Below, piece by piece: positions 1 to 7,695 of a stretch of 64,000 nt of DNA (the stretch's first letter is position 1; each line of letters starts with the position of its first letter). A model generated the notes under the pieces. The model was not told where the DNA came from and did no database searches. It worked only from the letters and a program-made list of their open reading frames with translations. The DNA is taken from the NCBI RefSeq assembly GCF_001279775.1, contig NZ_LGDG01000001.1:248001-312000 (forward strand), given 5' to 3'. A program made the translations under genes and the position numbers. Source of the DNA: Streptomyces sp. MMG1533 (GTDB lineage Bacteria > Actinomycetota > Actinomycetes > Streptomycetales > Streptomycetaceae).

Positions 1-1155
1 GTCCACGACGTAGAAGCCCAGTTCGTCGGCGAGGTCGTACAGCGCCGGATCGCCCGGGTAGTGCGAGGTGCGGATCGCGTTGAAGCCGAAGCGCTTCAGC
101 AGGACCAGGTCCGCGCGCAGGTCGTCGTACGACACCGTCCGCCCGGTCAGCGGATGGAAGTCGTGCCGGTTGACGCCCCGGACGAACACCCGCTCTCCGT
201 TGACCAGCAGGTCCCGCCCGACGATCTCGACGTCCCGGAAGCCGATCCGGTGGCGCGAGGCGTCGGCGACCGTGCCGTCGGCGCGGTGCAGCCGCACGGT
301 CAGGTCGTACAGCTCGGGCGTCTCGGCGTTCCAGGCGCGCACGTCCGGGACGGTGGTCAGCAGCCGAGCCTCGCCGAGGAAGTCGGAGACGCGGTCGTCG
401 TCGGCGTTGGCCCGGTCGAACTCCGTGTCCTGTGTGAGCAGTTGACCGTCCAGCTCCCCGCTGACGTACCACCCCTCGGGCAGCGCACCGCCCGCGTCCC
501 GCACCCGGCAGTCGACCCGCAGGTCGCCGTACCGCCCCGCCCGCACGGTCACGTCGGCGAGGTGCAGCGGATCCGTCGCGTACAGCAGCACCGACCGCGT
601 GATGCCCCCGTGCCACCACTGGTCCTGGTCCTCGATGTGCGAGGCGTCCGACCACTTCACGACCGTCAGCCGTACGACGGCCCGCTCGCCGGCGCGCACC
701 GCTCCCGTCAGGTCGAACTCGGCGGCCAGATGGGAGTCCTTGGAGATGCCCACCGGCCGCCCGTCCACGTGCACCAGCAGCACGCTCTCGGCGGCGCCGA
801 CCTGGAGCACGATCCGCCGTCCCGCCCACTGGGCGGGCACGTCCACCGTGCGTTCGTACACACCCGTCGGATTGTCGGCGGGCGACAGTGGAGGGAATGC
901 TGCATACGGCATACGGACGTTGGTGTACTGCGGAAGGTCGTCGGTGTCCTGCATGGTCCAGACACCGGGGACGTACGACGACGACCACACGTCCGTGACC
1001 GGCGCGTCCGGCGCCGCCAGCAGCTGGAAACGCCAGTCGCCGTCCAGTCCCAGTGCCCCGGCGCGGCGGTCCGTGGCGTTCATCGGCAGCCGGCCCCAGG
1101 AGGTCACCTCGGGTGCCTCCCAGGGGCGGAGGGCGATCAGGGGATCGCTCGTCAT
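1..1155 (-). CDS. GH2 family glycoside hydrolase (beta-galactosidase type), 3' end outside window
   Basis: This is a family GH2 exo-glycosidase that would remove terminal beta-linked galactose, mannose or glucuronate. 385 codons are visible and the gene leaves the window at the left edge, just before the catalytic acid/base glutamate would appear, so the exact specificity cannot be read. An N-terminal jelly-roll sugar-binding domain (about residues 20-190, with PGVWTMQ and YTNVRMPY) is followed by an Ig-like domain and the start of the TIM barrel, where GVNRHDFHP and RTSHYPGDP are LacZ-like. No signal peptide is seen, so it probably acts in the cytoplasm on imported oligosaccharide. Its ATG overlaps the TGA of the upstream permease gene (ATGA), which makes it the last visible gene of the kinase/transporter operon. 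Confidence 0.9.
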   Translation of the reverse strand, partial: MTSDPLIALRPWEAPEVTSWGRLPMNATDRRAGALGLDGDWRFQLLAAPDAPVTDVWSSSYVPGVWTMQDTDDLPQYTNVRMPYAAFPPLSPADNPTGVYERTVDVPAQWAGRRIVLQVGAAESVLLVHVDGRPVGISKDSHLAAEFDLTGAVRAGERAVVRLTVVKWSDASHIEDQDQWWHGGITRSVLLYATDPLHLADVTVRAGRYGDLRVDCRVRDAGGALPEGWYVSGELDGQLLTQDTEFDRANADDDRVSDFLGEARLLTTVPDVRAWNAETPELYDLTVRLHRADGTVADASRHRIGFRDVEIVGRDLLVNGERVFVRGVNRHDFHPLTGRTVSYDDLRADLVLLKRFGFNAIRTSHYPGDPALYDLADELGFYVVD

Positions 1156-1991
1156 CCGCGGACGGCCCCCTTCGCGAGATCGCCGATGATCTGCCGGGCG
1201 CCGATCGCGAACACGATCAGCAGCGGGACGAGGGCGAGGAGCGCGCCGGTCATGACCATTCCGTAGTCGGTGGTGCCCTGGGTGCCGTTGAGCTGAGAGA
1301 GCGCGACCTGGAGGGTCACGTTGTCCGGGTTGGTGAGGGCGATCAGGGGCCAGGCGTAGTCGTTCCACTGGCCCATGAAGGTGAAGATGCCGAGGAACGC
1401 CAGTCCGGGGCGGACGACCGGCAGCGCCACGTGCCAGTACTGGCGCAGGAAGCTCGCGCCGTCGATCCGCGAGGCGTCCAGCAGCTCGTCGTGGATCGCG
1501 CTCTTCATGTACTGGCGCATCCAGAAGATGCCGAACGCGTTGGCCGCGGCGGGGACGATCAGGGCGGTCATCGTGCCGATCCAGCCGATCTTCGACATGA
1601 TCACGAACTGCGGAATGGCCGCCAGCTGCGCCGGCACCATGAAGATCGCCATCATCAGCGCGAACAGCAGCCGCCTGCCCGGGAACTCGAACTTGGCGAA
1701 GACGAACGCCGCCAGCGAGTCGAAGAAGAGCACCAGCACCGTCACCGACACCGCGACCAGCAGCGAGTTGAACATCGACCCGAAGAAGTCGATGTTGTCG
1801 AAGAGGTGGCGGACGTTCTCCAGGAAGTGCGAACCGGGCAGCAGCTTCGGCGGATAGGAGAAGATCTCGGTCGACGTGTGCGTCGACATGATCACGGCCC
1901 AGTAGAACGGGAAGGCCGACAGCAGCAGGCCGATGACCAGGACCGCGTGGAGGGCTATGCCCCGGCTCCGGTAACCCTTGATGGTTGCCAT
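1152..1991 (-). CDS. Carbohydrate ABC transporter permease, MalG type
   Basis: Inner-membrane subunit (279 aa) of a CUT1-family sugar importer. The sequence shows about six hydrophobic segments and the EAA loop region near DASRIDGASFLRQYW, which contacts the ATPase; the C-terminal half reads like other MalG/LacG proteins (GQWNDYAWPLI). The start chosen is the ATG before ATIKGY, because upstream in-frame codons give no plausible protein and no start codon immediately precedes it. It lies 14 bp after the MalF-type gene and overlaps the GH2 gene by 4 bp. The operon carries no ATPase gene; such Streptomyces importers usually borrow the shared ATPase MsiK. Confidence 0.93.
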   Translation of the reverse strand: MATIKGYRSRGIALHAVLVIGLLLSAFPFYWAVIMSTHTSTEIFSYPPKLLPGSHFLENVRHLFDNIDFFGSMFNSLLVAVSVTVLVLFFDSLAAFVFAKFEFPGRRLLFALMMAIFMVPAQLAAIPQFVIMSKIGWIGTMTALIVPAAANAFGIFWMRQYMKSAIHDELLDASRIDGASFLRQYWHVALPVVRPGLAFLGIFTFMGQWNDYAWPLIALTNPDNVTLQVALSQLNGTQGTTDYGMVMTGALLALVPLLIVFAIGARQIIGDLAKGAVRG

Positions 1992-2005
1992 GGTGACCGG
2001 CCTTC

Positions 2006-2968
2006 CTATTCTTCGTCCCGGCGCTGCACCAGGCGCCAGTTGATGATCGAGAAGATGATGACGACGAGGAAGATGCCCCACGCCACCGCGGCGCCGTAGC
2101 CGAAGTCGTTGTTGTCGAAGGTCTGCTGGAAGAAGTAGAGGACCATGGTGCGGCCGGCGTGGTCGGGGCCGCCCGAGAACGTCGACTCGTTCGCCGTGGT
2201 CTGCAGCAGCACCTGGGGCTCGGCGAAGCTCTGCAGTCCGGTGACCGTCGAGACGATGAGCACGAACAGCAGCGTCGGCCGCAGCATCGGCAGCGTGATC
2301 CGGAAGAAGGTCTGCACGGGACCGGCGCCGTCCATACGGGCCGCCTCGTACAGCTCGCCCGGGACCGTCTGGAGCCCGGCGAGGAAGATGATCGCGTTGT
2401 AGCCGGTCCACTGCCAGGTCATCAGCGTGGCGATGGCGACCTTGATGCCCCACGGGGTGTTCAGCCAGGCCACCTGGTCAAGACCGACGGCCTGCGAAAG
2501 AGCGTTCATCAGGCCGAAGTTGGTGGAGAAGATGGAACCGAAGATGATCGCGACCGCGACGATCGACGTGACGTTCGGCAGGAAGTACGCGAAGCGGTAG
2601 ACGTTCTTGAAGCGGACGGCCGAGTTGAGCATCACGGCCGTCACCATCGCCAGGGCGATCATGGGGAAGGTGGCCAGCGCCCAGATGATGACCGTGTTGC
2701 CGATCGAGCTCCAGAAGTCGCTGTCGGCCAGCAGATAGCGGTACTGCGACAGGCCCGCCCACTCCATCGAGCCGAGACCGTCCCAGCGGTGGAAGGAGAG
2801 GTAGAGCGAGAAGCCGACGGGGATCAGGCCGAAGGCGAGGAAGAGGAGATAGAAGGGCGATATCGCGGCGTACAGACGCCAGTAGCTCAGGATGCTCTTC
2901 TTGGGGTGGACGACCGGTGTCCCGGCCACGACCGCCGGGGGCTGTTCGACCACGGGCATGGTAGCCAT
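2006..2968 (-). CDS. Carbohydrate ABC transporter permease, MalF type
   Basis: Partner permease (320 aa) of the MalG-type protein. Hydrophobic segments start near residue 32 (YAAISPFYLLFLAFG) and the EAA loop is visible at YEAARMDGAGPVQTFFRITLP, followed by LRPTLLFVLIVS. The short N-terminal cytoplasmic stretch is proline-rich. Its ATG overlaps the stop of the sugar-binding protein gene (TGATG), so translation of the three importer genes is coupled. Family and operon position are clear; the transported sugar is inferred from the neighbouring mannosidase, fucosidase and GH2 genes. Confidence 0.93.
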   Translation of the reverse strand: MATMPVVEQPPAVVAGTPVVHPKKSILSYWRLYAAISPFYLLFLAFGLIPVGFSLYLSFHRWDGLGSMEWAGLSQYRYLLADSDFWSSIGNTVIIWALATFPMIALAMVTAVMLNSAVRFKNVYRFAYFLPNVTSIVAVAIIFGSIFSTNFGLMNALSQAVGLDQVAWLNTPWGIKVAIATLMTWQWTGYNAIIFLAGLQTVPGELYEAARMDGAGPVQTFFRITLPMLRPTLLFVLIVSTVTGLQSFAEPQVLLQTTANESTFSGGPDHAGRTMVLYFFQQTFDNNDFGYGAAVAWGIFLVVIIFSIINWRLVQRRDEE

Positions 2969-4293
2969 CAGTAACTCACCCCCAGGTGGTCCGCTATGCG
3001 CCGGCACTTGCTCATGGCGTCCTTCCAGGCCTTGTCCGGGTTCTTGCCGAGGACGCCGACGTTCTTGATCTCGTCCCGGACGGGCTGCCCGAGGGCGATG
3101 TCGTACGGGCTGTTGTAGGAGACCGGGATCTTCTCGGCGGCCGGTCCGAAGACGTCCATCGTGATCTGGTCGCCGAAGAACGGGTCGGGCTCGCGCAGCT
3201 TCTTCATGTCGTACGAGGCGGGGGTCGACGGGAAGAGTCCGGCGTCGACGAAGCCCTGGGCCTGGTTGGCGGCGTTGAGGATCCACGTGATGATCTCGAA
3301 GGCCCGCTCGGGTTCCCGGCAGGCCTTGGTGATCGCCAGGAACGAGCCGCCGACGTTCGACGGGCCGCCCGGACAGCCGGCCACCCGCCACCTGCCCTTG
3401 GTCTTCGGCACCCCGAGTTTGAGGTCGCCGGCTGCCCAGGAGGCGTTGAGCGCACTGGGCAGCAGCCCTCTCTCCATGGCCGAGTTCGCGTCGGGCGTGC
3501 CCGCCACGATGTTCGACACGATCCCGCGCCGCTTGGCCTCCACGGCCCGGTCCCAGCAGTCGCGGACGTGCTTCCCGTCGCCGATGAAGTGCCGGTCCCT
3601 GTCGACGAACCGCGTCGTCCCCTGGCCGAGCGACATCTCGAATACGCTGCCGACGTCGGTGAGCATGAACGCGCCGGGGATGCGCTTCTTGAGCTGCTCG
3701 CCCGCCGCGAAGAACTTCTCCCAGGTGTCCAGCTCCCTGGACACCTCGTCGGGCTCGTACGGCAGCCCGGCCTTCTCGAAGACGGCGCTCTGGTAGAACT
3801 GCACGACCGGGCCCACGTCGATCGGGAAGCCGACGAGGCTGCCGTCGTCGGCGACCCCCTGCTGCCACTTCCAGTCCAGGTACTGGTTCTTGAACTTCTC
3901 GGCGCCGAGCGTCCGCAGGTCCATGAACTGGTCGGCGTTCGGCAGGTAGGAGGCCATGTCCTCGCCCTTGAGCCCCGCGATGTCGGGGATGTGGGAGCGG
4001 CCGGCCATGGTGGTGATCAGTTTGGACCGGTAGTAGCCGCCGATCTGCTGGGCCTTGAGGGTGACGGTGTTGTCGTAGCGGGCCTTGGCCTCCTTGACGA
4101 CCGTGTCGCTCAGGCCGCCGCTCCAGTACCACAGGACCATGTTCCGGCCCGTCGAGCCGGTCGGAACGGCACAGCCGGACGCCAGGCCGCCCAGCGCCGT
4201 GGCGGCCGTGCCGGCCAGGCCCGCGCGCAGGAGGCCTCTTCGTGAGAGCCGCACAGCTCCCACCGCCTTTCGGATCTGTTCGAAACTTCGCAT
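2968..4293 (-). CDS. Extracellular sugar-binding lipoprotein of the ABC importer (Tat/lipobox signal)
   Basis: Solute-binding protein (441 aa, SBP_bac_1 type) that would capture the glycan fragment outside the membrane. The N-terminus carries a twin-arginine motif (LSRRGLLRAG) and, after a hydrophobic stretch, a lipobox LASGC, so the protein should be exported by Tat and anchored as a lipoprotein. The body has the usual NMVLWYWSG opening and aromatic residues expected of a sugar binder. The ATG at 4293 has no good Shine-Dalgarno sequence; an in-frame GTG 30-40 codons or fewer downstream, just before the Tat motif, is a possible alternative start. It is followed directly by the two permease genes. 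Confidence 0.92.
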   Translation of the reverse strand: MRSFEQIRKAVGAVRLSRRGLLRAGLAGTAATALGGLASGCAVPTGSTGRNMVLWYWSGGLSDTVVKEAKARYDNTVTLKAQQIGGYYRSKLITTMAGRSHIPDIAGLKGEDMASYLPNADQFMDLRTLGAEKFKNQYLDWKWQQGVADDGSLVGFPIDVGPVVQFYQSAVFEKAGLPYEPDEVSRELDTWEKFFAAGEQLKKRIPGAFMLTDVGSVFEMSLGQGTTRFVDRDRHFIGDGKHVRDCWDRAVEAKRRGIVSNIVAGTPDANSAMERGLLPSALNASWAAGDLKLGVPKTKGRWRVAGCPGGPSNVGGSFLAITKACREPERAFEIITWILNAANQAQGFVDAGLFPSTPASYDMKKLREPDPFFGDQITMDVFGPAAEKIPVSYNSPYDIALGQPVRDEIKNVGVLGKNPDKAWKDAMSKCRRIADHLGVSY

Positions 4294-4331
4294 ACGAGGG
4301 GGGATTTCGGAGGTCTTACGCGTAGGGGCGG

Positions 4332-5429
4332 TCAGTGCTGCCGTGCGGGAGGCGTGACCGGGGCGTACTGGACGGGCGGACCGGCGTCGTCGGGCAGCCG
4401 CTCCGTCAGGAAGCCGTACGCCCGCTTCACCTCCGGGTCCGTCAGGGAGCGCCACCAGCGGTCGACGCCGTACCAGCCGGGGGCGGCCAGCGCGCCACCG
4501 TGATGCCCTACGGACAACCCCGCGGCCAGGACGGCGAACCGCAGCCGTTCCTCCAGCGGCCAGCCGCCGAGCGAGGCCGCGACGAAGCTCGCGCCGAAGA
4601 CGTCGCCTGCGCCCGTCGCGTCCAGGACGTCGATGTCGAGGGCGGGCACGTCCGCGTACTCGCCGGTGGTCTGGTCCACGGCGACCGCGCCGTCGCCGCC
4701 CCGCGTCACCACGGCCACCGGAACCAGCTCGGACAGCGTGCCGAGGGCCGCGACCGCGCTGTCGGTGCGCGTGTAGGCCATCGCCTCGGTCTCGTTGGGG
4801 AGGAAGGCGTGGCACAGGGAGAGCTGGTCCAGCAGGGCGGTGGACCATTCCTGGGTGGGGTCCCAGCCGACGTCGGCATAGATCTGTGTGCCGTTCGCGG
4901 CGGCCTTGGCGAGCCAGGCGCGCGGCTCGGCGTCCAGGTGCACGAGGGCCGAGCGCGCCTCGGGCGGGTCGCCCATCAGCGCGTCCTGCGAGTACGGCGG
5001 TTCCTGGCCGTGCGTGACGAGCGCCCGGTCGTGGACGGGGGCCCCTCCGCTCGTACGAAGCTGAGAGTGGGGGAGTGCGAGCGCGACGGTGACCGGGGTG
5101 TGCCAGCCGTCCGCGACGCGGGAGAGCGAGAGGTCGACGCCTTCCTGGCCGGCGAGGATCTCCTGGCAGTACGCGCCGTAGAAGTCGTCGCCGAAGACCG
5201 TGGCCAGGGAGGTCTTGAGACCGAAGCGGGCGGCGGCGACGGCCAGGTTGGCGATGCCGCCGGGACCGCAGCCCATACCCTGCGTCCAGATCTCCTCGCC
5301 CGGCGTCGGCGGCCTGCCCAGACCGGTGAGGACGAGGTCGTAGAAGAGCAGCCCGGTCAGCAGCACGTCGGGCCGGTCGTCGTCCACGCGCAGATCCTCT
5401 CGTCCGCCGAGCTCGTCAAAACTCTTCAT
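4332..5429 (-). CDS. PfkB-family carbohydrate kinase
   Basis: Ribokinase/PfkB-type kinase (365 aa) that would phosphorylate a sugar or sugar derivative with ATP. PfkB signature 2 is visible as DATGAGDVFGASF, with the catalytic Asp in GAGD, and the N-terminal glycine-rich region GCGPGGIANLAVAAARFG is signature-1-like. It is longer than typical family members (about 300-330 aa); part of the excess is a short in-frame stretch reading LPHSQLRTSGGAP, which is encoded by a Streptomyces-type short repeat (5037-5075). It is the first gene of the leftward operon, 38 bp before the binding-protein gene, so the imported sugar is probably its substrate or a precursor of it. Confidence 0.9.
   Translation of the reverse strand: MKSFDELGGREDLRVDDDRPDVLLTGLLFYDLVLTGLGRPPTPGEEIWTQGMGCGPGGIANLAVAAARFGLKTSLATVFGDDFYGAYCQEILAGQEGVDLSLSRVADGWHTPVTVALALPHSQLRTSGGAPVHDRALVTHGQEPPYSQDALMGDPPEARSALVHLDAEPRAWLAKAAANGTQIYADVGWDPTQEWSTALLDQLSLCHAFLPNETEAMAYTRTDSAVAALGTLSELVPVAVVTRGGDGAVAVDQTTGEYADVPALDIDVLDATGAGDVFGASFVAASLGGWPLEERLRFAVLAAGLSVGHHGGALAAPGWYGVDRWWRSLTDPEVKRAYGFLTERLPDDAGPPVQYAPVTPPARQH
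5037..5075 (-). repeat. Streptomyces short dispersed repeat inserted in frame in the kinase gene
   Basis: About 39 bp with GGGGGCCCCTCC at one end, a central CGTACG-containing palindromic core and GAGAGTGGGGGAG at the other. This resembles the short GC-rich repeat that recurs in Streptomyces genomes (GGGGGCACCTCC ... GTGGGGGAG). A shorter variant of the same family lies at 54120-54150. Here it sits inside the kinase gene and is translated without shifting frame. The assignment to the repeat family is from memory of the pattern and should be tested by alignment. Confidence 0.6.
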
Positions 5430-5505
5430 TTCGTGACCGGAATCGTGCGCTGCTCGGCGACATTGGTCAAGACCTCAGCAGAAGTGAGCATAGAAATGAT
5501 TGAAG
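5430..5505. promoter_or_regulatory. Divergent promoter region between kinase operon and DeoR gene
   Basis: This 76-bp interval is clearly more AT-rich than its surroundings. Leftward, TTGACC (5465-5470) and CACGAT (5442-5447) are spaced by 17 bp and would start transcription only about 6 nt before the kinase ATG, so the transcript would be almost leaderless. Rightward, TTGGTC (5463-5468) with GAGCAT (5486-5491) is a weaker candidate. The stretch ATGATTGAAGATGAC near 5496-5510 could include the operator of the DeoR protein, which would then control both directions. Confidence 0.5.
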
Positions 5506-6303
5506 ATGACGAGTAGTGTTCACGTCGTGCTGGCAGAACGACGACATCAACTCATCCTGCGGGCCCTGCGCTCCGGCGGGCCCGCGGCCGTGACCGATCT
5601 CTCCGAGCAGCTGGGTGTGAGCCCCGCCACGGTCAGGCGCGACCTCGTCAAACTCGAGGAGGACGGCCTGCTGACGCGGGTGCACGGCGGCGCCGTGGCC
5701 GACGAGGGCGACCAGCCCTTCGCCGAGGTCGCCGAGGTGCGCGTGGTGGAGAAGGACGCCATAGCCGCGCGCGCCGCCGCCATGGTCGCCGACGGTCAGT
5801 CGGTGCTGCTCGACATCGGCACCACCGCCTACCGCCTGGCCCGCCAGTTGCACGGTCGCCGCCTCACCGTGATCACCAGCAACCTGGTGGTCTACGAGGA
5901 GCTCGCCGACGACGAGGGCATCGAGCTGGTGCTGCTCGGCGGCATGGTCCGCCGCGAGTACCGCTCCCTGGTCGGCTTCCTCACCGAGGACAACCTGCGC
6001 CAGCTGCACGCCGACTGGCTCTTCCTCGGCACCAGTGGAGTGCGCCCGGGCGGGCAGGTGATGGACACGACGGTCGTCGAGGTCCCGGTGAAGCGGGCCA
6101 TGATCAAGTCCAGTGACAAGGTCGTCCTGCTCGCCGACTCGGCGAAGTTCCCGGGTACCGGTATGGCGCAGGTCTGCGGTCCCGAGGAGCTGGACGCGGT
6201 GGTGACGAACGCGCCGGTGAACGCGACGACGCGGTCCTCCCTGGAGGAGGCCGGCGTCGACGTGGTTCTGGCGGGACAAGCAGGAAAGGCGGGCGCGGCG
6301 TGA
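5506..6303 (+). CDS. DeoR/GlpR-family transcriptional regulator
   Basis: DeoR-type repressor (265 aa from the chosen ATG). The N-terminal winged helix shows VTDLSEQLGVSPATVRRDLVKLEEDG, followed by the conserved LTRVHGGAV, and the C-terminal sugar-phosphate sensor domain has DIGTT, ITSNL and LLGGMVR. Such proteins are usually released from DNA by a phosphorylated sugar, which fits the neighbouring kinase. The start is uncertain: TTG at 5500, ATG at 5506 and GTG at 5527 are all in frame and none has a strong Shine-Dalgarno sequence. Its stop overlaps the GTG of the GH4 gene (GTGA). Confidence 0.9.
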   Translation: MTSSVHVVLAERRHQLILRALRSGGPAAVTDLSEQLGVSPATVRRDLVKLEEDGLLTRVHGGAVADEGDQPFAEVAEVRVVEKDAIAARAAAMVADGQSVLLDIGTTAYRLARQLHGRRLTVITSNLVVYEELADDEGIELVLLGGMVRREYRSLVGFLTEDNLRQLHADWLFLGTSGVRPGGQVMDTTVVEVPVKRAMIKSSDKVVLLADSAKFPGTGMAQVCGPEELDAVVTNAPVNATTRSSLEEAGVDVVLAGQAGKAGAA

Positions 6304-7637
6304 AGCTGACGATTCTGGGCGGCGGCGGATTCCGCGTGCCGCTCGTGTACGGGGCGCTGCTGGGGGACCGTGGCGAGGGGCGGGTCACTGAAGTCGTTCT
6401 GCACGATCTGGACGACAGCCGACTGTATGCGGTCGCCCGTGTACTGGATGAGCAGGCCGCCGAGGTGCCCGACGCACCCAAGGTGACCGCCACCACCGAC
6501 CTCGACGAGGCTCTGCGGGGCACCGACTTCATCTTCTCCGCGATCCGCGTCGGAGGCCTTCAGGGCCGGGCCGACGACGAGCGGGTGGCGCTGGCCGAGG
6601 GCGTCCTCGGCCAGGAGACGGTCGGTGCGGGCGGCATCGCCTACGGTCTGCGGACGGTCCCCGTCGCCGTCGACATCGCGAGGCGCGTGGCCCGGCTCGC
6701 CCCCGACGCCTGGGTCATCAACTTCACCAACCCCGCCGGACTGGTCACCGAGGCCATGTCCCGCCACCTCGGCGACCGCGTCATCGGCATCTGCGACTCG
6801 CCGGTCGGCCTCGGCCGCCGTATCGCCCGCGTCCTCGGCGCCGACCCGCGCGAGGCCTGGATCGACTACGTCGGCCTCAACCACCTCGGCTGGGTCCGCG
6901 GCCTGCGCGTCGCCGGCCGCGACGAGCTCCCGCGCCTGCTCGCCGACCCCGACCTGCTCGGCTCCTTCGAGGAGGGCAAGCTCTTCGGCGTCGACTGGCT
7001 GCAGTCCCTGGGCGCGATCCCCAACGAGTACCTGCACTACTACTACTTCAACCGGGAAGCCGTCCGCGCCTACCAGCAGGCCGAGAAGACCCGCGGCGCC
7101 TTCCTCGCCGACCAGCAGGCCCGCTTCTACGAGGACATGAAGCGCCCCGACGCGGCCGCCCTGGCCTCCTGGGACCGCACCCGCGCCGAGCGCGAGGCCA
7201 CCTACATGTCCGAGAACCGGGAGACGGCGGGCGCCGGCGAGCGCGACGCCGACGACCTGTCCGGCGGCTACGAGAAGGTGGCCCTCGCCCTGATGCGGGC
7301 CATCGCCCGCGACGAGCGCACGACCCTGATCCTCAACGTCCGCAACCAAGGCACCCTCTCGGTGCTCGACGCGGACGCCGTCATCGAGGTGCCCTGCCTG
7401 GTCGACGCCAACGGTGCGCACCCGGTCGCCGTCGCCCCGCTGCCCGACCACGCCACCGGCCTGGTCTGCTCGGTCAAGGCGGTCGAGCGGGAGGTGCTGG
7501 CCGCTGCCGAGTCCGGCTCCCGTGCTACGGCCGTGAAGGCCTTCGCGCTGCACCCGCTGGTGGACTCGGTCAACGTGGCCCGGCGGCTGGTCGAGGGTTA
7601 CAGCGACGTCCACCCTGGTCTGGCGTACCTTGAGTAA
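6300..7637 (+). CDS. GH4 family 6-phospho-glycosidase (NAD+ and metal dependent)
   Basis: GH4 enzyme (445 aa), probably 6-phospho-beta-glucosidase-like, which uses NAD+ and Mn2+ in an oxidation/elimination mechanism. The N-terminal Rossmann fold begins LTILGGGGFRVP; NFTNPAG, the metal-ligand cysteine in GICDSP and the metal-ligand histidine in GLNHLGW are all present. It is translationally coupled to the DeoR regulator by a 4-bp overlap and lies 58 bp before the mannosidase gene. GH4 substrates are often 6-phosphorylated, and no PTS gene is visible here, so phosphate may come from the PfkB kinase or the enzyme may act on an unphosphorylated glycoside. Confidence 0.92.
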   Translation: MKLTILGGGGFRVPLVYGALLGDRGEGRVTEVVLHDLDDSRLYAVARVLDEQAAEVPDAPKVTATTDLDEALRGTDFIFSAIRVGGLQGRADDERVALAEGVLGQETVGAGGIAYGLRTVPVAVDIARRVARLAPDAWVINFTNPAGLVTEAMSRHLGDRVIGICDSPVGLGRRIARVLGADPREAWIDYVGLNHLGWVRGLRVAGRDELPRLLADPDLLGSFEEGKLFGVDWLQSLGAIPNEYLHYYYFNREAVRAYQQAEKTRGAFLADQQARFYEDMKRPDAAALASWDRTRAEREATYMSENRETAGAGERDADDLSGGYEKVALALMRAIARDERTTLILNVRNQGTLSVLDADAVIEVPCLVDANGAHPVAVAPLPDHATGLVCSVKAVEREVLAAAESGSRATAVKAFALHPLVDSVNVARRLVEGYSDVHPGLAYLE

Positions 7638-7695
7638 GCGCGGTCAGTAAGCGCTTTCCCCCCTTTCCTGGCTTCCTGGTTTCCTGGAGATCTTC

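Noticed and set aside
61..1266. Long open frame on the plus strand opposite the GH2 gene
   Set aside because: Its protein is rich in Arg, Gln, Val, His and Pro with no motif, as expected of a frame antisense to a high-GC gene; the minus-strand frame matches GH2 enzymes.
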